Assembly: GCA_020055645.1 (NCBI GenBank)
Contig: JAECZT010000033.1
Location: 1 to 64,000, forward strand
Source: Tomocerus qinae
Taxonomy: Eukaryota; Arthropoda; Collembola; Entomobryomorpha; Tomoceridae
Reading direction: 5' to 3'
Length of the DNA: 64,000 bases
The notes under the pieces are model-generated. The model was not told the DNA's origin and ran no database searches. It was given only the letters and a program-made list of their open reading frames with translations. Of this stretch, positions 51,143 through 64,000 are shown one piece after another. Each line of letters opens with the position of its first letter. The stretch's first letter is position 1. The position numbers were made by a program, and so were the translations under genes.

Positions 51143-52926
51143 ATTGTTACAATATTTTTGTACGATGAATAATTGTTTTACTTGTACATACATGCAATGA
51201 CTGATTATCTAACGTTACTGTTTATTTTAATATTGTTGTTGACAAAATAGGACAAAATGACCTTGGTTATGTTGACAATAAAGAAACTTGGTGTTGACAA
51301 AAAATTTTTCGTGTGTTGACAAAAAAGGGTTGACAATTCGGGGGTGAATCGTGTCGAAGCATGCTTAGTTTGGCATTATGTTGTAGTTCATATGGGTTTT
51401 GAAACAGTATATAAGTTTTCGCAACTGTACCCTTGCGTTCTTATTTTGTCATCAAACAAATATTGACTATCAAAACAAAATACTACATTGAAGGTTTTAT
51501 TTTCTCGCATTACATACAAATACGTTACTCTTACTATATTTACACGTTCACCTTCTTCTTGCTACATATGGAATTTGCATTAATGGTGGAAACATGTGTG
51601 TGTGTTTGGGGAGACCATGGCAAGTACTATTGATTAGTAGAGCTATGCTACCGCTTGGGCCGTGAGGGCTTACTTGCACTGACTCACGGAAAGAATTTAC
51701 TAAGTGCACCTACTTACAGGAAAAGCTTTAGTAAAGGGTAATGAATTATGAGACGGAGTGACTCAATACTGCCTGTAACTCAATCTGGTGGACAGTCAGA
51801 AAGGGACCGGGACATGTCAGCCGACCGCCAGTGGCCCCAAGCAAATCACTTACAGCCGTCTACCACAACCCACCTTATCACCTCATAGTCATCCCATTGT
51901 CCTGACTTGTGCTAAGTAGAACTCGTAGAACGTATACTGAGTAACAGAACAATCCATAAACTAAAGACTGGCCATTGATAGATAATCATAATGTCACTAA
52001 GATAGGCCAATCAATGCTAATCACGGATATACTTCAACGACATCTTTTCCTAGTTCCAGCGTAAATACTATTTTAAACCCGAGGCGCTCCAAAGATTGGA
52101 TCTCCAGATCTCAGCCAGATATTCGGATAAATGAGCTGCTTGTAGTTGGCTTCAAATCCAAATAGATCTTGAAAATGTTAATACGTTTGCTGAACTGCAT
52201 CCTTTAGTTGCTATTTTGCACAACAACAAATATTAAAGGACAAAAAGATGTTAGATTATTGCTGACTTAATAATAGGTAGTCATTACGACGCGATGAGTT
52301 ACCTTTTGTATACTTGAACCGTAGCATGTTTTTGCAATGAATCTGGAAGGTGTAATATGTGTCGAAGCGGGACCACCCCAAATTATCAACACCCTTTTGT
52401 CAACACCGAATTGTCAACACAATTTTGAGCCCTTTGGTCGTCAACACCTTTTTGTCAACCCTTTTAGACTTTTTGTCAACACAAGTTTTTTCGTAGGTAC
52501 AAGTCTTTATTTCAGGAGTAGTAACAACAAATATGAATGGGTGCACACGGTGTAAGGGTGTAACTTACGGCAGTTTGCATTAACATTCACTCCTACAAAC
52601 CTAACGATTGTGTGTTTCGAGATCCCCTACATGTTTCACTTTTGAATTTATCGGACTTCAAAACTTAAGTCATAACACACCATACAAAGTCACACTAAAT
52701 GTCAAAAAATCCTCCATACAAAAGTCATGTGTGTGCCATACAAATTAATCGGCACCCGATAACTAAATATCCTACTTTAGCTAGGATTGTTATGCGAAAT
52801 AAGGTTCCTAACAAGAAATGCTCACATGTTGTAAAGTGTACCAAACGATTAAAAACAATTGTTCGCAATATCTCAAAAACGTCATTTTCGAAGTGGATTT
52901 ATAAGATAGCTGACAAACCATAAAAA
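51143..52926 (+). repeat. Array unit 29 (1,784 bp)
   Basis: Relic SINE (-) at 51608-52116. Variants: 4G, ATATTC, N, G, class A, C. Confidence 0.97.
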
Positions 52927-54710
52927 ATTGTTACAATATTTTTGTACGATGAATAATTGTTTTACTTGTACATACATGCAATGACTGATTATCTAACGTT
53001 ACTGTTTATTTTAATATTGTTGTTGACAAAATAGGACAAAATGACCTTGGTTATGTTGACAATAAAGAAACTTGGTGTTGACAAAAAATTTTTCGTGTGT
53101 TGACAAAAATGGGTTGACAATTCGGGGGTGAATCGTGTCGAAGCATGCTTAGTTTGGCATTATGTTGTAGTTCATATGGGTTTTGAAACAGTATATAAGT
53201 TTTCGCAACTGTACCCTTGCGTTCTTATTTTGTCATCAAACAAATATTGACTATCAAAACAAAATACTACATTGAAGGTTTTATTTTCTCGCATTACATA
53301 CAAATACGTTACTCTTACTATATTTACACGTTCACCTTCTTCTTGCTACATATGGAATTTGCATTAATGGTGGAAACATGTGTGTGTGTTTGGGGAGACC
53401 ATGGCAAGTACTATTGATTAGTAGAGCTATGCTACCGCTTGGGCCGTGAGGGCTTACTTGCACTGACTCACGGAAAGAATTTACTAAGTGCACCTACTTA
53501 CAGGAAAAGCTTTAGTAAAGGGTAATGAATTATGAGACGGAGTGACTCAATACTGCCTGTAACTCAATCTGGTGGACAGTCAGAAAGGGACCGGGACATG
53601 TCAGCCGACCGCCAGTGGCCCCAAGCAAATCACTTACAGCCGTCTACCACAACCCACCTTATCACCTCATAGTCATCCCATTGTCCTGACTTGTGCTAAG
53701 TAGAACTCGTAGAACGTATACTGAGTAACAGAACAATCCATAAACTAAAGACTGGCCATTGATAGATAATCATAATGTCACTAAGATAGGCCAATCAATG
53801 CTAATCACGGATATACTTCAACGACATCTTTTCCTAGTTCCAGCGTAAATACTATTTTAAACCCGAGGCGCTCCAAAGATTGGATCTCCAGATCTCAGCC
53901 AGATATTCGGATAAATGAGCTGCTTGTAGTTGGCTTCAAATCCAAATAGATCTTGAAAATGTTAAAACGTTTGCTGAACTGCATCCTTTAGTTGCTATTT
54001 TGCACAACAACAAATATTAAAGGACAAAAAGATGTTAGATTATTGCTGACTTAATAATAGGTAGTCATTACGACGCGATGAGTTACCTTTTGTATACTTG
54101 AACCGTAGCATGTTTTTGCAATGAATCTGGAATGTGTAATATGTGTCGAAGCGGGACCACCCCAAATTATCAACACCTTTTTGTCAACACCGAATTGTCA
54201 ACACAATTTTGAGCCCTTTGGTCGTCAACACCTTTTTGTCAACCCTTTTAGACTTTTTGTCAACACAAGTTTTTTCGTAGGTACAAGTCTTTATTTCAGG
54301 AGTAGTAACAACAAATATGAATAGGTGCACACGGTGTAAGGGTGTAACTTACGGCAGTTTGCATTAACATTCACTCCTACAAACCTAACGATTGTGTGTT
54401 TCGAGATCCCCTACATGTTTCACTTTTGAATTTATCGGACTTCAAAACTTAAGTCATAACACACCATACAAAGTCACACTAAATGTCAAAAAATCCTCCA
54501 TACAAAAGTCATGTGTGTGCCATACAAATTAATCGGCACCCGATAACTAAATATCCTACTTTAGCTAGGATTGTTATGCGAAATAAGGTTCCTAACAAGA
54601 AATGCTCACATGTTGTAAAGTGTACCAAACGATTAAAAACAATTGTTCGCAATATCTCAAAAACGTCATTTTCGAAGTGGATTTATAAGATAGCTGACAA
54701 ACCATAAAAA
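52927..54710 (+). repeat. Array unit 30 (1,784 bp)
   Basis: Relic SINE (-) at 53392-53900. Variants: 4G, ATATTC, N, T, class A, C, GAATAGGTGC. Private changes: GACAAAAATGGG in the left arm, GTTAAAACG in the spacer, and CACCTTTTTG in the right arm. Confidence 0.97.
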
Positions 54711-56494
54711 ATTGTTACAATATTTTTGTACGATGAATAATTGTTTTACTTGTACATACATGCAATGACTGATTATCTAACGTTACTGTTTATTTTAATA
54801 TTGTTGTTGACAAAATAGGACAAAATGACCTTGGTTATGTTGACAATAAAGAAACTTGGTGTTGACAAAAAATTTTTCGTGTGTTGACAAAAAAGGGTTG
54901 ACAATTCGGGGTGAATCGTGTCGAAGCATGCTTAGTTTGGCATTATGTTGTAGTTCATATGGGTTTTGAAACAGTATATAAGTTTTCGCAACTGTACCCT
55001 TGCGTTCTTATTTTGTCATCAAACAAATATTGACTATCAAAACAAAATACTACATTGAAGGTTTTATTTTCTCGCATTACATACAAATACGTTACTCTTA
55101 CTATATTTACACGTTCACCTTCTTCTTGCTACATATGGAATTTGCATTAATGGTGGAAACATGTGTGTGTGTTTGGGGGAGACCATGGCAAGTACTATTG
55201 ATTAGTAGAGCTATGCTACCGCTTGGGCCGTGAGGGCTTACTTGCACTGACTCACGGAAAGAATTTACTAAGTGCACCTACTTACAGGAAAAGCTTTAGT
55301 AAAGGGTAATGAATTATGAGACGGAGTGACTCAATACTGCCTGTAACTCAATCTGGTGGACAGTCAGAAAGGGACCGGGACATGTCAGCCGACCGCCAGT
55401 GGCCCCAAGCAAATCACTTACAGCCGTCTACCACAACCCACCTTATCACCTCATAGTCATCCCATTGTCCTGACTTGTGCTAAGTAGAACTCGTAGAACG
55501 TATACTGAGTAACAGAACAATCCATAAACTAAAGACTGGCCATTGATAGATAATCATAATGTCACTAAGATAGGCCAATCAATGCTAATCACGGATATAC
55601 TTCAACGACATCTTTTCCTAGTTCCAGCGTAAATACTATTTTAAACCCGAGGCGCTCCAAAGATTGGATCTCCAGATCTCAGCCAGATATTCGGATAAAT
55701 GAGCTGCTTGTAGTTGGCTTCAAATCCAAATAGATCTTGAAAATGTTAATACGTTTGCTGAACTGCATCCTTTAGTTGCTATTTTGCACAACAACAAATA
55801 TTAAAGGACAAAAAGATGTTAGATTATTGCTGACTTAATAATAGGTAGTCATTACGACGCGATGAGTTACCTTTTGTATACTTGAACCGTAGCATGTTTT
55901 TGCAATGAATCTGGAAGGTGTAATATGTGTCGAAGCGGGACCACCCCAAATTATCAACACCCTTTTGTCAACACCGAATTGTCAACACAATTTTGAGCCC
56001 TTTGGTCGTCAACACCTTTTTGTCAACCCTTTTAGACTTTTTGTCAACACAAGTTTTTTCGTAGGTACAAGTCTTTATTTCAGGAGTAGTAACAACAAAT
56101 ATGAATGGGTGCACACGGTGTAAGGGTGTAACTTACGGCAGTTTGCATTAACATTCACTCCTACAAACCTAACGATTGTGTGTTTCGAGATCCCCTACAT
56201 GTTTCACTTTTGAATTTATCGGACTTCAAAACTTAAGTCATAACACACCATACAAAGTCACACTAAATGTCAAAAAATCCTCCATACAAAAGTCATGTGT
56301 GTGCCATACAAATTAATCGGCACCCGATAACTAAATATCCTACTTTAGCTAGGATTGTTATGCGAAATAAGGTTCCTAACAAGAAATGCTCACATGTTGT
56401 AAAGTGTACCAAACGATTAAAAACAATTGTTCGCAATATCTCAAAAACGTCATTTTCGAAGTGGATTTATAAGATAGCTGACAAACCATAAAAA
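54711..56494 (+). repeat. Array unit 31 (1,784 bp)
   Basis: Relic SINE (-) at 55175-55684. Variants: 5G, ATATTC, N, G, class A, C, one G fewer in TTCGGGGTG. Confidence 0.97.
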
Positions 56495-58283
56495 ATTGTT
56501 ACAATATTTTTGTACGATGAATAATTGTTTTACTTGTACATACATGCAATGACTGATTATCTAACGTTACTGTTTATTTTAATATTGTTGTTGACAAAAT
56601 AGGACAAAATGACCTTGGTTATGTTGACAATAAAGAAACTTGGTGTTGACAAAAAATTTTTCGTGTGTTGACAAAAAAGGGTTGACAATTCGGGGGTGAA
56701 TCGTGTCGAAGCATGCTTAGTTTGGCATTATGTTGTAGTTCATATGGGTTTTGAAACAGTATATAAGTTTTCGCAACTGTACCCTTGCGTTCTTATTTTG
56801 TCATCAAACAAATATTGACTATCAAAACAAAATACTACATTGAAGGTTTTATTTTCTCGCATTACATACAAATACGTTACTCTTACTATATTTACACGTT
56901 CACCTTCTTCTTGCTACATATGGAATTTGCATTAATGGTGGAAACATGTGTGTGTGTTTGGGGGAGACCATGGCAAGTACTATTGATTAGTAGAGCTATG
57001 CTACCGCTTGGGCCGTGAGGGCTTACTTGCACTGACTCACGGAAAGAATTTACTAAGTGCACCTACTTACAGGAAAAGCTTTAGTAAAGGGTAATGAATT
57101 ATGAGACGGAGTGACTCAATACTGCCTGTAACTCAATCTGGTGGACAGTCAGAAAGGGACCGGGACATGTCAGCCGACCGCCAGTGGCCCCAAGCAAATC
57201 ACTTACAGCCGTCTACCACAACCCACCTTATCACCTCATAGTCATCCCATTGTCCTGACTTGTGCTAAGTAGAACTCGTAGAACGTATACTGAGTAACAG
57301 AACAATCCATAAACTAAAGACTGGCCATTGATAGATAATCATAATGTCACTAAGATAGGCCAATCAATGCTAATCACGGATATACTTCAACGACATCTTT
57401 TCCTAGTTCCAGCGTAAATACTATTTTAAACCCGAGGCGCTCCAAAGATTGGATCTCCAGATCTCAGCCAGATATTCGGATAAATGAGCTGCTTGTAGTT
57501 GGCTTCAAATCCAAATAGATCTTGAAAATGTTAATACGTTTGCTGAACTGCATCCTTTAGTTGCTATTTTGCACAACAACAAATATTAAAGGACAAAAAG
57601 ATGTTAGATTATTGCTGACTTAATAATAGGTAGTCATTACGACGCGATGAGTTACCTTTTGTATACTTGAACCGTAGCATGTTTTTGCAATGAATCTGGA
57701 ATGTGTAATATGTGTCGAAGCGGGACCACCCCAAATTATCAACACCCTTTTGTCAACACCGAATTGTCAACACAATTTTGAGCCCTTTGGTCGTCAACAC
57801 CTTTTTGTCAACCCTTTTAGACTTTTTGTCAACACAAGTTTTTCGTAGGTACAAGTCTTTATTTCAGGAGTAGTAACAACAAATATGAATGGGTGCACAC
57901 GGTGTAAGGGTGTAACTTACGGCAGTTTGCATTAACATTCACTCCTACAAACCTAACGATTGTGTGTTTCGAGATCCCCTACATGTTTCACTTTTGAATT
58001 TATCGGACTTCAAAACTTAAGTCATGACATGGCACACCATACAAAGTCACACTAAATGTCAAAAAATCCTCCATACAAAAGTCATGTGTGTGCCATACAA
58101 ATTAATTGGCACCCGATAACTAAATATCCTACTTTAGCTAGGATTGTTATGCGAAATAAGGTTCCTAACAAGAAATGCTCACATGTTGTAAAGTGTACCA
58201 AACGATTAAAAACAATTGTTCGCAATATCTCAAAAACGTCATTTTCGAAGTGGATTTATAAGATAGCTGACAAACCATAAAAA
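56495..58283 (+). repeat. Array unit 32 (1,789 bp), private insertion in the linker
   Basis: Relic SINE (-) at 56960-57469. Variants: 5G, ATATTC, N, T, class A, T, short T-run AGTTTTTCG. Around 58021-58036 it reads GTCATGACATGGCACACC where all others read GTCATAACACACC, a small private insertion with a repeated CATG. Confidence 0.97.
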
Positions 58284-60071
58284 ATTGTTACAATATTTTT
58301 GTACGATGAATAATTGTTTTACTTGTACATACATGCAATGACTGATTATCTAACGTTACTGTTTATTTTAATATTGTTGTTGACAAAATAGGACAAAATG
58401 ACCTTGGTTATGTTGACAATAAAGAAACTTGGTGTTGACAAAAAATTTTTCGTGTGTTGACAAAAAAGGGTTGACAATTCGGGGTGAATCGTGTCGAAGC
58501 ATGCTTAGTTTGGCATTATGTTGTAGTTCATATGGGTTTTGAAACAGTATATAAGTTTTCGCAACTGTACCCTTGCGTTCTTATTTTGTCATCAAACAAA
58601 TATTGACTATCAAAAACAAAATACTACATTGAAGGTTTTATTTTCTCGCATTACATACAAATACGTTACTCTTACTATATTTACACGTTCACCTTCTTCT
58701 TGCTACATATGGAATTTGCATTAATGGTGGAAACATGTGTGTGTGTTTGGGGGAGACCATGGCAAGTACTATTGATTAGTAGAGCTATGCTACCGCTTGG
58801 GCCGTGAGGGCTTACTTGCACTGACTCACGGAAAGAATTTACTAAGTGCACCTACTTACAGGAAAAGCTTTAGTAAAGGGTAATGAATTATGAGACGGAG
58901 TGACTCAATACTGCCTGTAACTCAATCTGGTGGACAGTCAGAAAGGGACCGGGACATGTCAGCCGACCGCCAGTGGCCCCAAGCAAATCACTTACAGCCG
59001 TCTACCACAACCCACCTTATCACCTCATAGTCATCCCATTGTCCTGACTTGTGCTAAGTAGAACTCGTAGAACGTATACTGAGTAACAGAACAATCCATA
59101 AACTAAAGACTGGCCATTGATAGATAATCATAATGTCACTAAGATAGGCCAATCAATGCTAATCACGGATATACTTCAACGACATCTTTTCCTAGTTCCA
59201 GCGTAAATACTATTTTAAACCCGAGGCGCTCCAAAGATTGGATCTCCAGATCTCAGCCAGATATTCGGATAAATGAGCTGCTTGTAGTTGGCTTCAAATC
59301 CAAATAGATCTTGAAAATGTTAATACGTTTGCTGAACTGCATCCTTTAGTTGCTATTTTGCACAACAACAAATATTAAAGGACAAAAAGATGTTAGATTA
59401 TTGCTGACTTAATAATAGGTAGTCATTACGACGCGATGAGTTACCTTTTGTATACTTGAACCGTAGCATGTTTTTGCAATGAATCTGGAAGGTGTAATAT
59501 GTGTCGAAGCGGGACCACCCCAAATTATCAACACCCTTTTGTCAACACCGAATTGTCAACACAATTTTGAGCCCTTTGGTCGTCAACACCTTTTTGTCAA
59601 CCCTTTTAGACTTTTTGTCAACACAAGTTTTTCGTAGGTACAAGTCTTTATTTCAGGAGTAAGTAACAACAAATATGAATAGGTGCACACGGTGTAAGGG
59701 TGTAACTTACGGCAGTTTGCATTAACATTCACTCCTACAAACCTAACGATTGTGTGTTTCGAGATCCCCTACATGTTTCACTTTTGAATTTATCGGACTT
59801 CAAAACTTAAGTCATAACACACCATACAAAGTCACACTAAATGTCAAAAAATCCTCCATACAAAAGTCATGTGTCATCCTCCATACAAATTAATTGGCAC
59901 CCGATAACTAAATATCCTACTTTAGCTAGGATTGTTATGCGAAATAAGGTTCCTAACAAGAAATGCTCACATGTTGTAAAGTGTACCAAACGATTAAAAA
60001 CAATTGTTCGCAATATCTCAAAAACGTCATTTTCGAAGTGGATTTATAAGATAGCTGACAAACCATAAAAA
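58284..60071 (+). repeat. Array unit 33 (1,788 bp)
   Basis: Relic SINE (-) at 58749-59258. Variants: 5G, ATATTC, N, G, class B, T, short T-run, GAATAGGTGC, one G fewer in TTCGGGGTG. Private one-base insertions give CAAAAACAAAAT and GAGTAAGTAAC. Confidence 0.97.
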
Positions 60072-61856
60072 ATTGTTACAATATTTTTGTACGATGAATA
60101 ATTGTTTTACTTGTACATACATGCAATGACTGATTATCTAACGTTACTGTTTATTTTAATATTGTTGTTGACAAAATAGGACAAAATGACCTTGGTTATG
60201 TTGACAATAAAGAAACTTGGTGTTGACAAAAAATTTTTCGTGTGTTGACAAAAAAGGGTTGACAATTCGGGGTGAATCGTGTCGAAGCATGCTTAGTTTG
60301 GCATTATGTTGTAGTTCATATGGGTTTTGAAACAGTATATAAGTTTTCGCAACTGTACCCTTGCGTTCTTATTTTGTCATCAAACAAATATTGACTATCA
60401 AAACAAAATACTACATTGAAGGTTTTATTTTCTCGCATTACATACAAATACGTTACTCTTACTATATTTACACGTTCACCTTCTTCTTGCTACATATGGA
60501 ATTTGCATTAATGGTGGAAACATGTGTGTGTGTTTGGGGAGACCATGGCAAGTACTATTGATTAGTAGAGCTATGCTACCGCTTGGGCCGTGAGGGCTTA
60601 CTTGCACTGACTCACGGAAAGAATTTACTAAGTGCACCTACTTACAGGAAAAGCTTTAGTAAAGGGTAATGAATTATGAGACGGAGTGACTCAATACTGC
60701 CTGTAACTCAATCTGGTGGACAGTCAGAAAGGGACCGGGACATGTCAGCCGACCGCCAGTGGCCCCAAGCAAATCACTTACAGCCGTCTACCACAACCCA
60801 CCTTATCACCTCATAGTCATCCCATTGTCCTGACTTGTGCTAAGTAGAACTCGTAGAACGTATACTGAGTAACAGAACAATCCATAAACTAAAGACTGGC
60901 CATTGATAGATAATCATAATGTCACTAAGATAGGCCAATCAATGCTAATCACGGATATACTTCAACGACATCTTTTCCTAGTTCCAGCGTAAATACTATT
61001 TTAAACCCGAGGCGCTCCAAAGATTGGATCTCCAGATCTCAGCCAGATATTCGGATAAATGAGCTGCTTGTAGTTGGCTTCAAATCCAAATAGATCTTGA
61101 AAATGTTAATACGTTTGCTGAACTGCATCCTTTAGTTGCTATTTTGCACAACAACAAATATTAAAGGACAAAAAGATGTTAGATTATTGCTGACTTAATA
61201 ATAGGTAGTCATTACGACGCGATGAGTTACCTTTTGTATACTTGAACCGTAGCATGTTTTTGCAATGAATCTGGAAGGTGTAATATGTGTCGAAGCGGGA
61301 CCACCCCAAATTATCAACACCCTTTTGTCAACACCGAATTGTCAACACAATTTTTGAGCCCTTTGGTCGTCAACACCTTTTTTGTCAACCCTTTTAGACT
61401 TTTTGTCAACACAAGTTTTTTCGTAGGTACAAGTCTTTATTTCAGGAGTAGTAACAACAAATATGAATGGGTGCACACGGTGTAAGGGTGTAACTTACGG
61501 CAGTTTGCATTAACATTCACTCCTACAAACCTAACGATTGTGTGTTTCGAGATCCCCTACATGTTTCACTTTTGAATTTATCGGACTTCAAAACTTAAGT
61601 CATAACACACCATACAAAGTCACACTAAATGTCAAAAAATCCTCCATACAAAAGTCATGTGTGTGCCATACAAATTAATTGGCACCCGATAACTAAATAT
61701 CCTACTTTAGCTAGGATTGTTATGCGAAATAAGGTTCCTAACAAGAAATGCTCACATGTTGTAAAGTGTACCAAACGATTAAAAACAATTGTTCGCAATA
61801 TCTCAAAAACGTCATTTTCGAAGTGGATTTATAAGATAGCTGACAAACCATAAAAA
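60072..61856 (+). repeat. Array unit 34 (1,785 bp)
   Basis: Relic SINE (-) at 60536-61044. Variants: 4G, ATATTC, N, G, class A, T, one G fewer in TTCGGGGTG. Extra T bases in CAATTTTTGAG (as unit 3) and in CACCTTTTTTGTC (as unit 35). Confidence 0.97.
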
Positions 61857-63646
61857 ATTGTTACAATATTTTTGTACGATGAATAATTGTTTTACTTGTA
61901 CATACATGCAATGACTGATTATCTAACGTTACTGTTTATTTTAATATTGTTGTTGACAAAATAGGACAAAATGACCTTGGTTATGTTGACAATAAAGAAA
62001 CTTGGTGTTGACAAAAAATTTTTCGTGTGTTGACAAAAAAGGGTTGACAATTCGGGGGTGAATCGTGTCGAAGCATGCTTAGTTTGGCATTATGTTGTAG
62101 TTCATATGGGTTTTGAAACAGTATATAAGTTTTCGCAACTGTACCCTTGCGTTCTTATTTTGTCATCAAACAAATATTGACTATCAAAACAAAATACTAC
62201 ATTGAAGGTTTTATTTTCTCGCATTACATACAAATACGTTACTCTTACTATATTTACACGTTCACCTTCTTCTTGCTACATATGGAATTTGCATTAATGG
62301 TGGAAACATGTGTGTGTGTTTGGGGGAGACCATGGCAAGTACTATTGATTAGTAGAGCTATGCTACCGCTTGGGCCGTGAGGGCTTACTTGCACTGACTC
62401 ACGGAAAGAATTTACTAAGTGCACCTACTTACAGGAAAAGCTTTAGTAAAGGGTAATGAATTATGAGACGGAGTGACTCAATACTGCCTGTAACTCAATC
62501 TGGTGGACAGTCAGAAAGGGACCGGGACATGTCAGCCGACCGCCAGTGGCCCCAAGCAAATCACTTACAGCCGTCTACCACAACCCACCTTATCACCTCA
62601 TAGTCATCCCATTGTCCTGACTTGTGCTAAGTAGAACTCGTAGAACGTATACTGAGTAACAGAACAATCCATAAACTAAAGACTGGCCATTGATAGATAA
62701 TCATAATGTCACTAAGATAGGCCAATCAATGCTAATCACGGATATACTTCAACGACATCTTTTCCTAGTTCCAGCGTAAATACTATTTTAAACCCGAGGC
62801 GCTCCAAAGATTGGATCTCCAGATCTCAGCCAGATATTCGGATAAATGAGCTGCTTGTAGTTGGCTTCAAATCCAAATAGATCTTGAAAATGTTAATACG
62901 TTTGCTGAACTGCATCCTTTAGTTGCTATTTTGCACAACAACAAATATTAAAGGACAAAAAGATGTTAGATTATTGCTGACTTAATAATAGGTAGTCATT
63001 ACGACGCGATGAGTTACCTTTTGTATACTTGAACCGTAGCATGTTTTTGCAATGCATCTGGAATGTGTAATATGTGTCGAAGCGGGACCACCCCAAATTA
63101 TCAACACCCTTTTGTCAACACCGAATTGTCAACACAATTTTGAGCCCTTTGGTCGTCAACACCTTTTTTGTCAACCCTTTTAGACTTTTTGTCAACACAA
63201 GTTTTTTCGTAGGTACAAGTCTTTATTTCAGGAGTAGTAACAACAAATATGAATAGGTGCACACGGTGTAAGGGTGTAACTTACGGCAGTTTGCATTAAC
63301 ATTCACTCCTACAAACCTAACGATTGTGTGTTTCGAGATCCCCTACATGTTTCACTTTTTGAATTTATCGGACTTCAAAACTTAAGTCATAACACACCAT
63401 ACAAAGTCACACTAAATGTCAAAAAATCCTCCATACAAAAGTCATGTGTCATCCTCCATACAAATTAATTGGCACCCGATAACTAAATATCCTACTTTAG
63501 CTAGGATTGTTATGCGAAATAAGGTTCCTAACAAGAAATGCTCACATGTTGTAAAGTGTACCAAACGATTAAAAACAATTGTTCGCAATATCTCAAAAAC
63601 GTCATTTTCGAAGTGGATTTATAAGATAGCTGACAAACCATAAAAA
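61857..63646 (+). repeat. Array unit 35 (1,790 bp)
   Basis: Relic SINE (-) at 62322-62831. Variants: 5G, ATATTC, H, T, class B, T, GAATAGGTGC, with extra T bases in CACCTTTTTTGTC and CACTTTTTGAATTT. Longest of the units without the extra SINE. Confidence 0.97.
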
Positions 63647-64000
63647 ATTGTTACAATATTTTTGTACGATGAATAATTGTTTTACTTGTACATACATGCA
63701 ATGACTGATTATCTAACGTTACTGTTTATTTTAATATTGTTGTTGACAAAATAGGACAAAATGACCTTGGTTATGTTGACAATAAAGAAACTTGGTGTTG
63801 ACAAAAAATTTTTCGTGTGTTGACAAAAAAGGGTTGACAATTCGGGGGTGAATCGTGTCGAAGCATGCTTAGTTTGGCATTATGTTGTAGTTCATATGGG
63901 TTTTTGAAACAGTATATAAGTTTTCGCAACTGTACCCTTGCGTTCTTATTTTGTCATCAAACAAATATTGACTATCAAAACAAAATACTACATTGAAGGT
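63647..64000 (+). repeat. Array unit 36, partial (first 354 bp)
   Basis: The window ends inside the spacer after the TATA-like box, before the relic SINE. One extra T lies in GGGTTTTTGAAAC just upstream of the TATA-like box. The array clearly continues past the window. Confidence 0.96.

Larger units (their letters stand above)
1..64000 (+). repeat. Macrosatellite array, ~1,785-bp monomer, 35 full units plus one partial
   Basis: The same sequence recurs head to tail from the first to the last base; units start at 1, 1785, 4141, 6500 and then every 1,782-1,790 bp. I tracked these variants and use the names below in the unit entries. G-run: 4 or 5 G after the TGTGTTT tract. Head site, just after the relic SINE: AAATTT or ATATTC. 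N/H site: ATGAATC or ATGCATC. G/T site: GAAGGTG or GAATGTG. Micro-indel class in the linker: A GTGTGTGCCATAC, B GTGTCATCCTCCATAC, C GTGTACATAC, D GTGTGTCCTCCATAC, E GTGTGTGCCTCCATAC, F GTGTGTACCATAC. T/C site: TAATTGG or TAATCGG. Both flanks of the array lie outside the window, so total length and chromosomal context are unknown. Confidence 0.98.

Noticed and set aside
1-64000. rDNA spacer, 5S rDNA or histone-type gene repeat
   Set aside because: No 5S, 18S, 28S, snRNA or histone sequence is recognisable in any unit on either strand.

Overview
The whole 64 kb window is one head-to-tail tandem array (a macrosatellite) with a monomer of about 1,785 bp. It holds 35 complete units (1-63646) and a partial 36th (63647-64000). 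Unit boundaries are set at the ATTGTTACAATATTTTT motif that follows the ATAAAAA run. All units lie in the same orientation, and neither array edge is inside the window. Neighbouring units differ only by scattered substitutions and 1-5 bp indels. Thirty-three units measure 1,782-1,790 bp; units 2 and 3 measure 2,356 and 2,359 bp because each carries an extra SINE. I see no convincing protein gene, rRNA, 5S, snRNA or CRISPR. The short open frames recur only because the monomer recurs. The tRNA-derived SINE and the macrosatellite organisation point to a eukaryote, most likely an animal; I cannot name the species.

Monomer layout, in unit 1 coordinates: (i) 1-84, AT-rich start; (ii) about 85-225, a left arm with five GTTGACAA motifs on the + strand; (iii) 226-465, a spacer with a TATATAAG box (266-273) ending in a TG-rich tract; (iv) 466-974, a decayed minus-strand SINE relic; (v) 975-1199, a spacer with nothing recognisable; (vi) about 1200-1395, a right arm with the same motif inverted (TTGTCAAC, five copies, the third with one change); (vii) 1396-1784, a linker with a 74-codon open frame and a micro-indel hot spot. 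The two arms are imperfect inverted repeats. The monomer therefore looks like a satellite built from a non-autonomous inverted-repeat element (family not recognised) that had already taken up a SINE.

Units 2 and 3 contain a second, much better preserved SINE copy (2262-2819 and 4618-5174, minus strand). It has a tRNA-like head with A and B boxes and is flanked by a 14-bp direct repeat, TTGGGGAGACCATG. It sits in the tail of the older relic of the same family, so it inserted after the array existed and was then shared by just two adjacent units.

The array also has internal population structure. Diagnostic variants form runs (units 1-7; 5-6; 14-18; 19-21; 22-25; 27-31) with no fixed higher-order period. 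Unit 8 carries an intermediate allele at the front between two variant blocks. This is the pattern expected from unequal exchange and gene conversion.
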